Positions 16,179-24,895 of a stretch of DNA of 62,162 nucleotides are shown in pieces. The first letter of the stretch is position 1. Every line of letters begins with the position of its first letter. Under the pieces are notes generated by a model, which saw only the letters and a list, made by a program, of their open reading frames with translations, was not told the DNA's origin and made no database searches. The DNA comes from a virus, in the IMG/VR virus record IMGVR_UViG_3300031576_000512, positions 1-62,162 of that record; one strand, 5' to 3'. Both the position numbers and the translations under genes were made by a program.

Positions 16179-16853
16179 ATGAACCGACGGTCCTTCCTGA
16201 CCACTACCCTCGGCGCCACAGCCGCCGCAGCTGTCAGTGAGCGTCAATCCATCGCGAGGATTCCATCCTCGCCGCCTGAAGTGGACCTCAGCATTATCTG
16301 CCGGCGCTGGTTCACCGGTGAATACACGTTGGACGACGTGGCCAAGGTCGTCGACATCCTCTTCACCAGGGAATGGGCCGACCTGCCTACAATCAGTGAT
16401 AAGATGTTCCGGCAGCTCATCACCATCCGGCCTGATTTGTGTTGGGTTCGGGTGATCTCGCCTCGCATCACGTTCGACATCTATGAGTCGAACGAAAAGC
16501 GCTGCGACATCGCCAACACCATGTCCCCGTTCCCGCCACCTTTCTCAGTTCCGCCAGCAACGCTTCCAGTCAACTACTATCTGCGGAACGGCTCAGCTCC
16601 TAAGCGTTTGACTTACGCCATTCGGAATGTCATTACTGAGCTGTGCAAGCACTCCAAGTCGTGGTATGAGGATAATCCACAGTTCCACGATTACGCGATC
16701 TTTGTTCAGCCCAGTGTGTGCTTCAAGCAAGAGGCATATCTGCTGGACATGTTCTGCTACTACCACGTCTTCGGCTCGACCGATGAGAAGCGAGAAGACA
16801 TCATGTTGGCGATCAAGCACTATGACAACGACGTGGTTACGAAGCCCCTGTGA
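16179..16853 (+). CDS. Tat-signal exported protein of unknown function (224 aa)
   Basis: The N-terminus MNRRSFLTTTLGATAAAAV is a twin-arginine (Tat) signal with an Ala-rich hydrophobic core. The mature part has eight Cys and an acidic Trp/Tyr-rich sequence with no recognised domain. A Tat signal implies export in folded form by host machinery, which is rare for phage proteins; a second one occurs at 18657. Confidence 0.65.
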   Translation: MNRRSFLTTTLGATAAAAVSERQSIARIPSSPPEVDLSIICRRWFTGEYTLDDVAKVVDILFTREWADLPTISDKMFRQLITIRPDLCWVRVISPRITFDIYESNEKRCDIANTMSPFPPPFSVPPATLPVNYYLRNGSAPKRLTYAIRNVITELCKHSKSWYEDNPQFHDYAIFVQPSVCFKQEAYLLDMFCYYHVFGSTDEKREDIMLAIKHYDNDVVTKPL

Positions 16854-16865
16854 AAGCTGACCTGG

Positions 16866-16881
16866 GAGTAATTTTTTACTC
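16866..16881 (+). promoter_or_regulatory. GAGTAA-TTTT-TTACTC leader palindrome
   Basis: A perfect six-pair inverted repeat, identical over 16 nt to the copy at 46758 and immediately upstream of the Shine-Dalgarno CGGAGA of the gene at 16893. Confidence 0.6.
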
Positions 16882-16892
16882 GGAGATACACC

Positions 16893-17120
16893 ATGAACGT
16901 CAAGGAGTTCAATACAGCTTGGCTGGCTTCTCTGGTCAGGTTGCAGAAGCTGGGCATCAAGCAAGAAGACGTCGAGGTCGTGATCGAAGCCAATGATGAT
17001 GGTATTCTGGAAGTGGCTCATGTCGACCTGGAAGAGCCATGCGACGATAATCCTGAATATCAGGAACACGTTCGCTCCGGCGGCGAACGAGAATACTCAC
17101 TCGTCATTGAAGGCGTGTGA
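16893..17120 (+). CDS. Unknown acidic protein (75 aa)
   Basis: Start set by CGGAGA after the palindrome. Strongly acidic, with VEVVIEANDDG and VAHVDLEEPCDD. No family recognised. Three bases separate it from the next start. Confidence 0.6.
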   Translation: MNVKEFNTAWLASLVRLQKLGIKQEDVEVVIEANDDGILEVAHVDLEEPCDDNPEYQEHVRSGGEREYSLVIEGV

Positions 17121-17123
17121 TCC

Positions 17124-17720
17124 ATGAAGTACGACGACATCAGATCAAAGTTGCAGACTGGCGACATCATCCTCTATTCGGGTGATGGCGACTTCTCTGC
17201 CTACATCAAGGCGTCTACTCTCTGCAAGTGGTCGCACGTGGCCATCGCGATTCGTGTTGATAATCCAGACATGGTGTTGGTCTGGGAGTCATGCGGCAAC
17301 GGTGTCGCCTTCGACAACCTCGATCAGCAGATGAAGCCGAAGAAGCTGCAGTTCATCAAGCGGCTCATCAACTACTCGGCTGGCGATGTGGCCATTCGTC
17401 ATCTTCGTTGCGACACCAGAGACAGCTTCATGGCTGTGTTCGAGGAGCTTCGCAAGGAAATCGAAGGTCGGCCATACGAGACCAATGACATGGAGCTGGC
17501 CAAGGCCGTCCTCGGCACTTGGGGCAACAACGAAGAGGCTCTGGCCAGTTTCTTCTGCAGCGAGCTTGTTGCTGAAACCTACAAGCGATGGGGCTTGTTG
17601 CCGAACTCACGCCCATCCAATACATATCGCCCAAGGGACTTCTCTAATAGTGGCTACTTAACGCTGCTAGGTGGGGCTGTCCTTGAACCCGAGATCCTTC
17701 TAACTGAGAAGGTCGACTGA
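17124..17720 (+). CDS. Permuted NlpC/P60 (YiiX-like) cysteine hydrolase
   Basis: The N-terminal LQTGDIILYSGDGDF and WSHVAIAI (His38) are followed by a C-terminal FFCSELVAETYKRWGLLP with Cys145. This is the circularly permuted papain-fold order of the YiiX/NlpC-P60-like group. Such enzymes cleave amide bonds in peptidoglycan peptides or act on lipids. There is no signal peptide. Likely a lysis- or envelope-related hydrolase. Confidence 0.75.
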   Translation: MKYDDIRSKLQTGDIILYSGDGDFSAYIKASTLCKWSHVAIAIRVDNPDMVLVWESCGNGVAFDNLDQQMKPKKLQFIKRLINYSAGDVAIRHLRCDTRDSFMAVFEELRKEIEGRPYETNDMELAKAVLGTWGNNEEALASFFCSELVAETYKRWGLLPNSRPSNTYRPRDFSNSGYLTLLGGAVLEPEILLTEKVD

Positions 17721-17821
17721 TGGGCGAAGCCTTGGAAACCCTGCTTGCTCTTTTGCTGTTGCTATTGTTTGCAATCTTCGGCGGCTGTATTTTGCTTGTT
17801 TGTTTGTGGTCTTTCAATTGA
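17720..17821 (+). CDS. Small membrane peptide (33 aa)
   Basis: TGATG overlap with the hydrolase stop. The product (MGEALETLLALLLLLLFAIF then GGCILLVCLWSFN) is essentially one transmembrane helix. Coupled to a cell-wall-hydrolase-like gene, it could be a holin-like or accessory lysis peptide; this is inference from position and hydrophobicity only. Confidence 0.5.
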   Translation: MGEALETLLALLLLLLFAIFGGCILLVCLWSFN

Positions 17822-17834
17822 AAGGAAAAGATCA

Positions 17835-18614
17835 ATGCGTCGTTGCACGGACATCACTCTTATTCTCGACAAGTCGGATTCGATGCAGAACTGCCATGGT
17901 GCTACCATTGAGATGGTCAACACGTTCATCGAGGACCGACGCAAGGACCCAGAGGATTGCACCTTGAGTTTGGTGCAGTTCAGCACCCACAATTCTTACT
18001 CCGATCCGCTGACCCGCACCTTCGCCGGTCTGCCGGTCAAGGACGCGCCCAGGCTTACCCAACACACCTATCGCCTACATGGTATGACGGCGTTGCTGGA
18101 TGCTGTGGGCATCACCATCAACGACGTCGGCAAGCGTCTCGCTGCACTGGCTGAAGATGATCGGCCTGATCGCGTCCTCATCGTGGTCATGACTGACGGC
18201 CTGGAAAACGACTCGAAGAAGTTCACTCGTGAGCAGATCATCAACATGACCAACCACCAGCGCAATGACTACCGCTGGGAGTTCATGTTCCTCGGTGCGG
18301 ACATGGATAGCTTCACCGCCGAGCAGCAGGCACAGGACCTGGGCATCTTCTCCAACAACTCGCTGAACTACAGGAAGGGCAGCACTAGAGCTGCTGGTCA
18401 GTGCATGACCCAGTCGGTCTCCAACTATGCTGGCCCGTTGGGAGATCAGGGGCCACAAGGTCCACAAGGCCCGGGCATCTTCGCTCTGGATGAGGGCACT
18501 CAGATCGCCTCACAGGGACTGCGACAAGAGGCAGATGATGCCATTAGAGTTGGAGCTGGCACTGGCAAGGCAGTCAACCCCAAGTCGACTGGTCGCAAGC
18601 GTAACAAGAAGTAA
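17835..18614 (+). CDS. von Willebrand factor A domain protein with collagen-like segment
   Basis: Residues 9-16 read LILDKSDS, a complete MIDAS DxSxS (Asp12, Ser14, Ser16). TALLDA and VVMTDGLEND supply the remaining metal ligands. The vWA fold spans about residues 5-185. A GPQGPQGPG collagen-like stretch precedes a basic tail. 259 residues. A metal-dependent adhesion or protein-interaction role is likely; the partner is unknown. Confidence 0.8.
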   Translation: MRRCTDITLILDKSDSMQNCHGATIEMVNTFIEDRRKDPEDCTLSLVQFSTHNSYSDPLTRTFAGLPVKDAPRLTQHTYRLHGMTALLDAVGITINDVGKRLAALAEDDRPDRVLIVVMTDGLENDSKKFTREQIINMTNHQRNDYRWEFMFLGADMDSFTAEQQAQDLGIFSNNSLNYRKGSTRAAGQCMTQSVSNYAGPLGDQGPQGPQGPGIFALDEGTQIASQGLRQEADDAIRVGAGTGKAVNPKSTGRKRNKK

Positions 18615-18656
18615 CGTCGTCCATCCATCGCAGCCATTTTCCGAAAGGGGCAAGAA

Positions 18657-18932
18657 ATGAATCGTCGTGGTTTCCTGTCGCGTGCATTCTTCGCGACAGT
18701 GGCATTCCTCGGTCTCTCGTCCATCACGGAGGCGTTCCCGTCGAAGATCGATATGCTTCGCTGGGATGGTCCGATGAGCAATCAGCCGGTTGCTATCGGC
18801 TGGTGGGATATGATCCCGGGTGACATCGTCTCACCGAACGGTAAGGACATGTGGCAGATCGAGACCCTGCCTTACTTCAACAAACGTGGTGAGGAGTGCA
18901 TCAAGCTCTCCCACCAATGGACCAGGTCGTGA
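18657..18932 (+). CDS. Tat-signal small exported protein (91 aa)
   Basis: MNRRGFLSRAFFATVAFLG is a twin-arginine signal. The mature domain of about 60 residues has Trp-rich IGWWDMIPGDIVSP and DMWQIETLP, similar in wording to the gene at 9726. Function unknown. Confidence 0.65.
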   Translation: MNRRGFLSRAFFATVAFLGLSSITEAFPSKIDMLRWDGPMSNQPVAIGWWDMIPGDIVSPNGKDMWQIETLPYFNKRGEECIKLSHQWTRS

Positions 18933-18998
18933 TCTGAACCTTTCGTCGGCCATGGAGCTAACAACTCTGTGGCCGATGATACTCAAAGGGAGGATGAA

Positions 18999-19391
18999 AT
19001 GGGATGGTGGAGAAGCCAGAATGGTGTCATTGGCGATCGGCCTGCAGACATCATGGACGGTGCAATGAAGGCCATCGAGCAGTCCTATCTGCGCGAGGCT
19101 GGGCGCCTGCCTACCCAGGGTGAAATTGCCGACTTGGTGCAGTTCTGCTCGTGTGGCGTCTTTGAGGTTGCCTGTGGTGACCCAAAGTACGACTTCAGCA
19201 AGCAGAATTTGCACCTCGATGACACACCTCGTCGCTGTCGTCGTGGCGCACAAGGCGCCTCTGGGGTGGCTAACCAGCCCAAACCGGGAGAGATGGGCAA
19301 CGTTGATCCCAAGAGCGGCGACCACTATGAAGCTGGTGAGCTCAGGGAGGTCATTGCTCAACAGGTCAAGGAAGCAACTGATGTCGCTTGA
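18999..19391 (+). CDS. Unknown protein (130 aa)
   Basis: The ATG at 18999 follows AGGGAGG. Contains FCSCGVFEVAC and a C-terminal polar region. Overlaps the next gene by 11 bp (ATG at 19381). No family recognised. Confidence 0.55.
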   Translation: MGWWRSQNGVIGDRPADIMDGAMKAIEQSYLREAGRLPTQGEIADLVQFCSCGVFEVACGDPKYDFSKQNLHLDDTPRRCRRGAQGASGVANQPKPGEMGNVDPKSGDHYEAGELREVIAQQVKEATDVA

Positions 19392-19797
19392 CAACAAGTA
19401 TCCGAATCGGAAGGACCAGAGGCGCCCGTACTACAAGAGCAAGAGATTCGATCGGAGTTGTCGCCCAGGTGGCTCCTGTCCATATTGCCGTGGCAATCGT
19501 TTGTGTGGCAGTCATCGACGTGAGGCTGCTGCGAAAGGTCAGATCAGCGAATTTCTTCGAGAGACCAAAGTGATGGTCCATCCTGACCCAGGTCTGATCT
19601 CTCTCAAGGAGCATGATCAGTCGGCTCGCGAGCGTTACCATCGACGCAAAGAGGGCAAGCAACACAATGGGATTGCTTGTCCTCTTTGTGGTAAGGAACT
19701 GGTCGATACTGACCCATTTCTTCAACTGCTGAGTAGCCCACCACACACGAGGGTTGAATGTCTATCTTGCAAGTGGAGCGGCACCCGGGTCGTATAG
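19381..19797 (+). CDS. Zinc-binding unknown protein (138 aa)
   Basis: Basic protein with two Cys sets: CPYCRGNRLC in the first half, and CPLC with CLSC in the second. This suggests two small zinc sites and possible nucleic-acid binding. Ends in TAG. Confidence 0.6.
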   Translation: MSLDNKYPNRKDQRRPYYKSKRFDRSCRPGGSCPYCRGNRLCGSHRREAAAKGQISEFLRETKVMVHPDPGLISLKEHDQSARERYHRRKEGKQHNGIACPLCGKELVDTDPFLQLLSSPPHTRVECLSCKWSGTRVV

Positions 19798-20021
19798 ACG
19801 AGATCCACCAAGAAATTTGCCGGATACGCAAGCAACTGAAGTTGCTCATCCGATGGACTAAGAAACCACACTCCTTATCACGGATGATCTGGGGCATACC
19901 TGAGTTTGCCATCTTCATGAGGCGAGCTTGGAGTCGTGGACAATGGTGTATCATCGACAGCAAGAAGTCACGCATCGGTGTCTTATCGTTTGCCTGGTTC
20001 GCTGTAACGATTCGACTTTGA
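19758..20021 (+). CDS. Unknown basic protein (87 aa)
   Basis: Overlaps the preceding gene by 40 bp and lacks a clear ribosome-binding site. Helical first half, Trp-rich second half. Could be spurious. Confidence 0.35.
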   Translation: MSILQVERHPGRIDEIHQEICRIRKQLKLLIRWTKKPHSLSRMIWGIPEFAIFMRRAWSRGQWCIIDSKKSRIGVLSFAWFAVTIRL

Positions 20022-20113
20022 GGTTGTCATCACATGGATCGTACACGGCTACAATTTTGAAGAAACCAGATTCGCACTGGACACTCTGGCTACATCGGTG
20101 AGGAGAAGCAACA

Positions 20114-20683
20114 ATGTTGTCATGGAAGGACATTCCCGGTTGGACGCTTGGCATCGAGCAGCTCTACCCAGCTGTCGTTCGATATTTTGACGATGGTGCT
20201 GTCTTTGTTGAAATCGGCAGTTGGGTTGGCAGATCAGCTGCCCTCATGGGACAGCTCATCAAAGAATCGAAGAAGCAGATCAGGTTCTACACGATTGACC
20301 ACGGGGTGGGCTCACCTGAAGAACCCAAACTGGAATCGATGGTACAGGCAGTAGGCGGTAGCACTACGCAGTTGTTGACTCAGAATTTGCAGCGCTGTCA
20401 GGTGCATGACGTTGTAACACAGTTGACGATGACAGGTGCCGAAGCTGCCAAGCTCTTCAGCGACAACTCTGTTGACTTCGTTTTCATTGACGGCGACCAT
20501 GCTACTCCTGCTGTCATGCTTGATATTGAGACCTGGTGGCCGAAGGTCAAAAGTGATGGATACCTGTCTGGTCATGACTACAGTCGCGCATCCGTGAAAA
20601 ATGCAGTTGACCAGTTCTTTGCGAAGCTCAAGATTGTAATTCATGAGCCACAGCCGCACTGTTGGTCGGCAAAGAAACCATGA
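20114..20683 (+). CDS. SAM-dependent methyltransferase-like protein (Methyltransf_24 type)
   Basis: VFVEIGSWVGRSA is the glycine-rich SAM-binding loop and VDFVFIDGDHATPAVMLDI the downstream acidic/His motif of the Methyltransf_24/CmcI-like class. 189 residues matches that group. Substrate unknown (often sugars or small molecules). The start follows GAGGAG. Confidence 0.75.
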   Translation: MLSWKDIPGWTLGIEQLYPAVVRYFDDGAVFVEIGSWVGRSAALMGQLIKESKKQIRFYTIDHGVGSPEEPKLESMVQAVGGSTTQLLTQNLQRCQVHDVVTQLTMTGAEAAKLFSDNSVDFVFIDGDHATPAVMLDIETWWPKVKSDGYLSGHDYSRASVKNAVDQFFAKLKIVIHEPQPHCWSAKKP

Positions 20684-20693
20684 GGGTCCCGAT

Positions 20694-21161
20694 ATGACTG
20701 GTCTTGAATTGATTCTCGGTCATCTTATTGGTGACTACATCGTCCAAAACGATTGGATGGCCACTAACAAGGTGAACCGATGGTCTGGTGAATGCCCAGA
20801 CATAAAGTCAGAACTGGTGCAAAACGCTTCATCCCACGGGTACGATTTGATTCGAGAATGGACACAACGTCGGGAGGCATTCTATATTGGTCATCTGGCT
20901 TGCACCGTTCATTGCCTGCTCTATACCTTAGCAGTTGCCGCATTCACCTTCTGGTGGATGCCTTGGTGGGGCTACCTGGCCTGTTTCTTTATCCATTGGC
21001 CTATCGACCGCTTCCGGTTGGCTCGGGAATGGATGGTGCGCATCAGCGGTCAGGAGAAGTTTGCCACTGGTCCTTTGTCACCGTGGTCGATCATCATCGT
21101 TGACAACATCTGGCATTTACTCACCCTCTACGCCATCGCTCGACTTGGAGGAGCACTTTGA
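20694..21161 (+). CDS. DUF3307-family membrane protein
   Basis: LELILGHLIGDYIVQNDWMA is the characteristic opening of DUF3307 (conserved His/Asp in an amphipathic helix). Transmembrane segments follow (about residues 62-105 and 130-150) with the phrase FFIHWPIDR. 155 residues. Function of the family is unknown. Confidence 0.7.
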   Translation: MTGLELILGHLIGDYIVQNDWMATNKVNRWSGECPDIKSELVQNASSHGYDLIREWTQRREAFYIGHLACTVHCLLYTLAVAAFTFWWMPWWGYLACFFIHWPIDRFRLAREWMVRISGQEKFATGPLSPWSIIIVDNIWHLLTLYAIARLGGAL

Positions 21162-21286
21162 ACTGGAGCACATACGACACGGTTGTTGCAGTAGTGATTG
21201 TTGTTCTAACCCTGATTTTCTGCCGACAGGAACAGCATAATGAGCGTAGTGAAAACCAAAAAGAGGACCCGGACTGGTCCATCTAA
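21158..21286 (+). CDS. Small overlapping membrane protein (42 aa, TTG start)
   Basis: TTG 21158 overlaps the previous stop and lies five bases after GGAGGA. One transmembrane helix (VVAVVIVVLTLIF) and a charged tail. It overlaps the next gene by 47 bp. Too short for routine calling, but the ribosome-binding site is excellent. A spanin-like role is possible but unproven. Confidence 0.5.
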   Translation: MNWSTYDTVVAVVIVVLTLIFCRQEQHNERSENQKEDPDWSI

Positions 21287-21902
21287 ATCAAAGCCAAAAA
21301 GGGGGTCACCCTTGTCTGGCGAACGGAAACTGGTCAACAATGCTTTGATCAATCATCTACGTGGCTCGCCCGGTGAAAAAATGCTCGCCTTGGAGGCTAT
21401 TACCGATTTCATTAACTTGAGAGCACGAGAAGATGGCTATCATCTGCCACTGAAAAATTGTCCGGTGGCACAAGACGAGAAAGTCGTTGCTACGGTTGCT
21501 GGCATCCCATTATACGAGTGTGATTTTCGTACAGATGCCGATATGCGTGAGACGGTTTTCCGTCGAGTGAGGTTGTATGGTGAGAAGTTGAGCCCTGCTG
21601 TCACGGCTCTCAGGTATCCGGGAACCATCACAGATGGTGACTACAAAGCCATTACGCAGTTCATGGTCGATCACCTCAATGCGATGCTGAAGTTGGACCC
21701 AAAGGCCATCACAGCTTTCATGGATGCTCTCTTCCCGTGCAACATCAAGTTGAGCGAAGAAGTCGTCCTCGGTACTCGGAAAGACGCCTTCACATCTCTT
21801 GGCCTCATCAACGGTTTGATTGGTCATGGCCGCTGGCGTGTCGTTGCTGTGTGTGATGACACTAGCAAATCGATCATCAAGTTTGATCTCGGAAAGGTTT
21901 GA
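21240..21902 (+). CDS. Unknown protein with basic N-terminus (220 aa)
   Basis: Lys/Arg-rich N-terminal 30 residues, then a helical domain and a C-terminal beta-rich part. No catalytic motif recognised. Its start lies inside the small membrane ORF. Confidence 0.6.
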   Translation: MSVVKTKKRTRTGPSKSKPKRGSPLSGERKLVNNALINHLRGSPGEKMLALEAITDFINLRAREDGYHLPLKNCPVAQDEKVVATVAGIPLYECDFRTDADMRETVFRRVRLYGEKLSPAVTALRYPGTITDGDYKAITQFMVDHLNAMLKLDPKAITAFMDALFPCNIKLSEEVVLGTRKDAFTSLGLINGLIGHGRWRVVAVCDDTSKSIIKFDLGKV

Positions 21903-21904
21903 CC

Positions 21905-22087
21905 GTGACACGGATAATCAAAAAGAAGCGTAACCGAACTGGTGATCACCTTCGTGCGCTTGGCTTCGACAAATCCTACAAATCTGATAGCGGTAGCTAT
22001 CGTGTTGTCTGCAGCCAATGCGCAGCTTTGGTGATCAACGGTGTGGCGTGTCATGAGACCGGCTGCCCGAACCAAAGAAAGGGTTGA
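21905..22087 (+). CDS. Small zinc-finger-like protein (60 aa, GTG start)
   Basis: GTG 21905 with AAAGG upstream. Basic N-terminus; CSQC and CHETGC at the C-terminus suggest one zinc site. Function unknown. Confidence 0.5.
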   Translation: MTRIIKKKRNRTGDHLRALGFDKSYKSDSGSYRVVCSQCAALVINGVACHETGCPNQRKG

Positions 22088-22093
22088 TGACGC

Positions 22094-22690
22094 ATGACGA
22101 CAAGGCGTTACCCTATCGTTTTGTCAGCATCAGAGCTTGCCTGGGCACAGAGGGTCGGTCTTCTGAGAAGTGAAGGTGCCAAGAAGGATGGCAAGAACGA
22201 GGCACATGGCCACTCAGCTGATTTTGATCTGGCTGATCACATCCTTGGCTGCTGTGGCGAACTTGCTTGGTGTAAGTTCCTCGGCGTCCTCTGGGCAGCA
22301 TTAGTTGGCACCTACCATGAGTGTGCCGACATCATTGATTGCTTACACATACGGACGGGTTCTCATCTGAACGATCCACTGATTCATCGACCGTGTGATA
22401 AACAAGGCGACTACTGGGGATTGGCAGTTGGCTGTGGAAGAGTGTTTTTCATTTGTGGTTATGCTCTTGGCTACGAGGTCAGGGCACTTGGCACATGGAC
22501 CAACTTCAATAAGCCCGATCGTCCTCTGGTATGTGCAGTTGAACAAGAGCTCCTCTATGATGCTGCAGAACTGAAAGCATATCCTCTGTGGCTGCTACCT
22601 ATACCGCCTTGCATTGAATGCAAGGAGCTGGATGATGGTCCCAATGCACCATTTCAGACCAAAGTAGCCTCAGTGCTTGTTAGTAGCTGA
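22094..22690 (+). CDS. Unknown phage protein, possibly nuclease-fold (198 aa)
   Basis: The central pattern CGELAWCKFLGV, CADIIDCLHIRTG, DYWGLAVG and FFICGYALGYE resembles a group of phage proteins thought to share a restriction-endonuclease-like fold (Glu/Asp/Arg-spaced core). That similarity is from memory and weak. Function not assigned. Confidence 0.5.
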   Translation: MTTRRYPIVLSASELAWAQRVGLLRSEGAKKDGKNEAHGHSADFDLADHILGCCGELAWCKFLGVLWAALVGTYHECADIIDCLHIRTGSHLNDPLIHRPCDKQGDYWGLAVGCGRVFFICGYALGYEVRALGTWTNFNKPDRPLVCAVEQELLYDAAELKAYPLWLLPIPPCIECKELDDGPNAPFQTKVASVLVSS

Positions 22691-22700
22691 AGGAGAAAAC

Positions 22701-22922
22701 ATGCGTAGCTTCATTCTGTTGCTGCTTTTCGTCTTCCCATGGCTACTGGTCATCGGATTGGCTGCAGCAGCTGTGTACGTTGGCATCAATGCCCCACACA
22801 ATAAAGACTTGCTCCTCATGTGCGCAGTTGGAGCTGGACTCTCTGCCACCTTCCTGGCGTTACCAACCACGTTCATGGTGCTTGCTGCTACTGAGGATGG
22901 TGACAAAAAGGACAAGAAATGA
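22701..22922 (+). CDS. Small two-helix membrane protein (73 aa)
   Basis: AGGAG precedes ATG 22701. Two transmembrane helices and a Lys/Asp-rich C-terminus (DGDKKDKK) give a holin-like topology. It overlaps the next gene by four bases (ATGA). The holin role is conjecture. Confidence 0.6.
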   Translation: MRSFILLLLFVFPWLLVIGLAAAAVYVGINAPHNKDLLLMCAVGAGLSATFLALPTTFMVLAATEDGDKKDKK

Positions 22923-23443
22923 ACAAGCGTATCTGCTTCTTCGGCGGACCCAGTTCAGGTAAATCCACCATGGCTGCCAAAGTCTTTGCCGAGCTCAAGG
23001 CTCAGCAGCGACCGTTCGAGCTCGTCGACGAAGCAATCAAACGAATGGCCTGGCAGAACATTCCACCACAGGGTTGGGATGGTGTTTGGCTGTTCGGCAA
23101 ACAGATCCACCATGAAGATGTTGTGCTCCGCTCTGGCGGCTGCGTCGTTACTGGTGGACCACCTTTGCAGCAGATCGTCTACATGAGGTTCCGCAGCGAG
23201 CCGTACTGGCGCGATCTGCTAGAGGTCGCACGGAAATTCGAGTGGGAGTATCCAGCAGTCAACATCCTGCTGAAGCGAGCAGTTCCCTATCAGACAGCTG
23301 GTCGTTATGAGGCCACCGAAGATCAAGCTGTCAAAATCGACATTGACACTGTCGATCTGTTGAAAGTGGCCGGCGCAACACATGTTGAGTTCGCTCCACA
23401 ACAGTTTGATGAAATCATGAATCACATTGCCAAGTTCATTTGA
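22919..23443 (+). CDS. P-loop ATPase/kinase (AAA_28/NadR-like)
   Basis: FFGGPSSGKSTMAAKVFAEL is a Walker A at residues 8-16. ELVDEAIKRMAW and TGGPPLQQIVYMR follow in the pattern of NadR-type and phage AAA_28 P-loop proteins. 174 residues is a single-domain length. Substrate unknown. Confidence 0.7.
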   Translation: MNKRICFFGGPSSGKSTMAAKVFAELKAQQRPFELVDEAIKRMAWQNIPPQGWDGVWLFGKQIHHEDVVLRSGGCVVTGGPPLQQIVYMRFRSEPYWRDLLEVARKFEWEYPAVNILLKRAVPYQTAGRYEATEDQAVKIDIDTVDLLKVAGATHVEFAPQQFDEIMNHIAKFI

Positions 23444-23453
23444 GGAGACAAAA

Positions 23454-24059
23454 ATGCACAGTCTTGAGTCTCATCTGGCTGCAGTACAGGAGTGGTGGGA
23501 TGCTTTTTACAATGGTTGGCTCAGCTTCCTGCCCGAGCATCATCGGCCTGTGGCCTTGGTCCTGACAGCTATGCTGTTGATCCTGGGTATCACCGTGCTG
23601 TACTATCGGCATCGACTTGCCAAAACTTTCAAGGGTCATCAACATCTCAATCGTAAGCTCGACGAGCTGCAGAGGGACGTCTATAGGGCAAACGACAAGG
23701 CACTCAACAAGACTGATCCGCACGTCGCCGAAATGCGGCAGCTGTTCACTACACTTCTTCAGTCCATGGAGAAGTCTAGCGCTACGACTGCCAATTCTAT
23801 TGCCAATCAAGCCAAAAACAGCAATGATGCTCTCAGCGCTGCGTGCAAGGAAGCGATCAATAAGATCGATTCCTCACTGACTAAGGCGATGGAGAGAATC
23901 GAGAAGACCCAAGATGCTGGCAACAAGGTTCTGACCGAAACCATTCGTCAATTCGTCGATCTTGCCAAATCTCAGCACACGGCATCCATGCAGGCTGTTC
24001 GCGAGGCCGTCCAACTGAATGATGATGACGATGATGATGCTGACGAGGACGAGGAATAA
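23454..24059 (+). CDS. Membrane-anchored coiled-coil protein with acidic tail (201 aa)
   Basis: One transmembrane helix (VALVLTAMLLILGITVLYY, about residues 33-51) is followed by a long coiled coil (about 60-185) and a polyaspartate/glutamate tail. Topology resembles spacer or spanin-type proteins. No family recognised. Confidence 0.65.
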   Translation: MHSLESHLAAVQEWWDAFYNGWLSFLPEHHRPVALVLTAMLLILGITVLYYRHRLAKTFKGHQHLNRKLDELQRDVYRANDKALNKTDPHVAEMRQLFTTLLQSMEKSSATTANSIANQAKNSNDALSAACKEAINKIDSSLTKAMERIEKTQDAGNKVLTETIRQFVDLAKSQHTASMQAVREAVQLNDDDDDDADEDEE

Positions 24060-24062
24060 TCC

Positions 24063-24431
24063 ATGAAAGCAAAGTGTCCACACTGCCAATCTGGCTGCGA
24101 CAAGTGCGTGAATGGCTACATCAAGGCCGGTTTTGCCACCGGAAATATCTACACCCGTCGCTGCAACGCCTGTGGCGAAGACAACGGCGGGAGGATCGAT
24201 TGCTTCCCAGACATCCCAGTAGAGAAGTGGGAGACACCTGGCACATGCGTCTGGTGCAAGAGCCCGGATGTCATCTGGTTGCTGATCGGTGCATCCAGAC
24301 CACATATCCCAACCTCGTGTGAAGTCTGTGCCACTGAGGTGGCCGATCCAGTAGAAGCTAAATACACCTGCTCTGTTTGTGGTGAGAGGCTTTGCTCTGG
24401 GCATGCTGATCACCACGCAGCGTGTGTCTGA
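24063..24431 (+). CDS. Multi-zinc-finger protein (122 aa)
   Basis: Four or more Cys pairs (CPHC, CDKC, CNAC, CVWC, CEVC, CSVC) and a terminal CSGHADHH. The arrangement suggests two to three zinc sites, the first resembling DnaJ-type repeats. No enzymatic motif. Confidence 0.65.
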   Translation: MKAKCPHCQSGCDKCVNGYIKAGFATGNIYTRRCNACGEDNGGRIDCFPDIPVEKWETPGTCVWCKSPDVIWLLIGASRPHIPTSCEVCATEVADPVEAKYTCSVCGERLCSGHADHHAACV

Positions 24432-24462
24432 TCCTTTATCCAGTCCTTGAAAGGACCACGTT

Positions 24463-24882
24463 ATGTTCACTCCAGAGTTCCAAAAAGTTCCGCTCACTGA
24501 CCGTCCTGCCTGTGTTGAGCAGGAGCGGCAGCGTCGTGTAGAAGCCGATCCGGAAGCCTATGTGGCTGTTCCGGTACTCGTGCCCAAGATGAGCACTATG
24601 GTCGAAGGCGCTGTTGCCGACTATGAGCTCTTCTGGTTGGTCGGACTGCCCGGCCCAGTCGATCATCCTCGATTTCCCGGCAAGAAGGCACGGGAAGCCA
24701 TCAACTTCCAGTGTTCGCGTGAGGAAACAGCCGAAGACTTGGTATACGTCCTCAACAATGGTCGCTTGATGCGCGAAATCAGCGATAATGCAAGGAAGTC
24801 GATGGCAGAAGAGCTCGACGGAAAGACTACCACACAGACAGAGACTGAAAGAACGCCAGAAGACGTGCTGACTTCTGGCTAA
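24463..24882 (+). CDS. Unknown protein (139 aa)
   Basis: AAAGGA lies close upstream inside a small inverted repeat (GTCC...GGAC). Mixed composition with a Thr/Glu-rich polar tail. No motif recognised. Confidence 0.6.
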   Translation: MFTPEFQKVPLTDRPACVEQERQRRVEADPEAYVAVPVLVPKMSTMVEGAVADYELFWLVGLPGPVDHPRFPGKKAREAINFQCSREETAEDLVYVLNNGRLMREISDNARKSMAEELDGKTTTQTETERTPEDVLTSG

Positions 24883-24895
24883 ACGGAGAACGATC

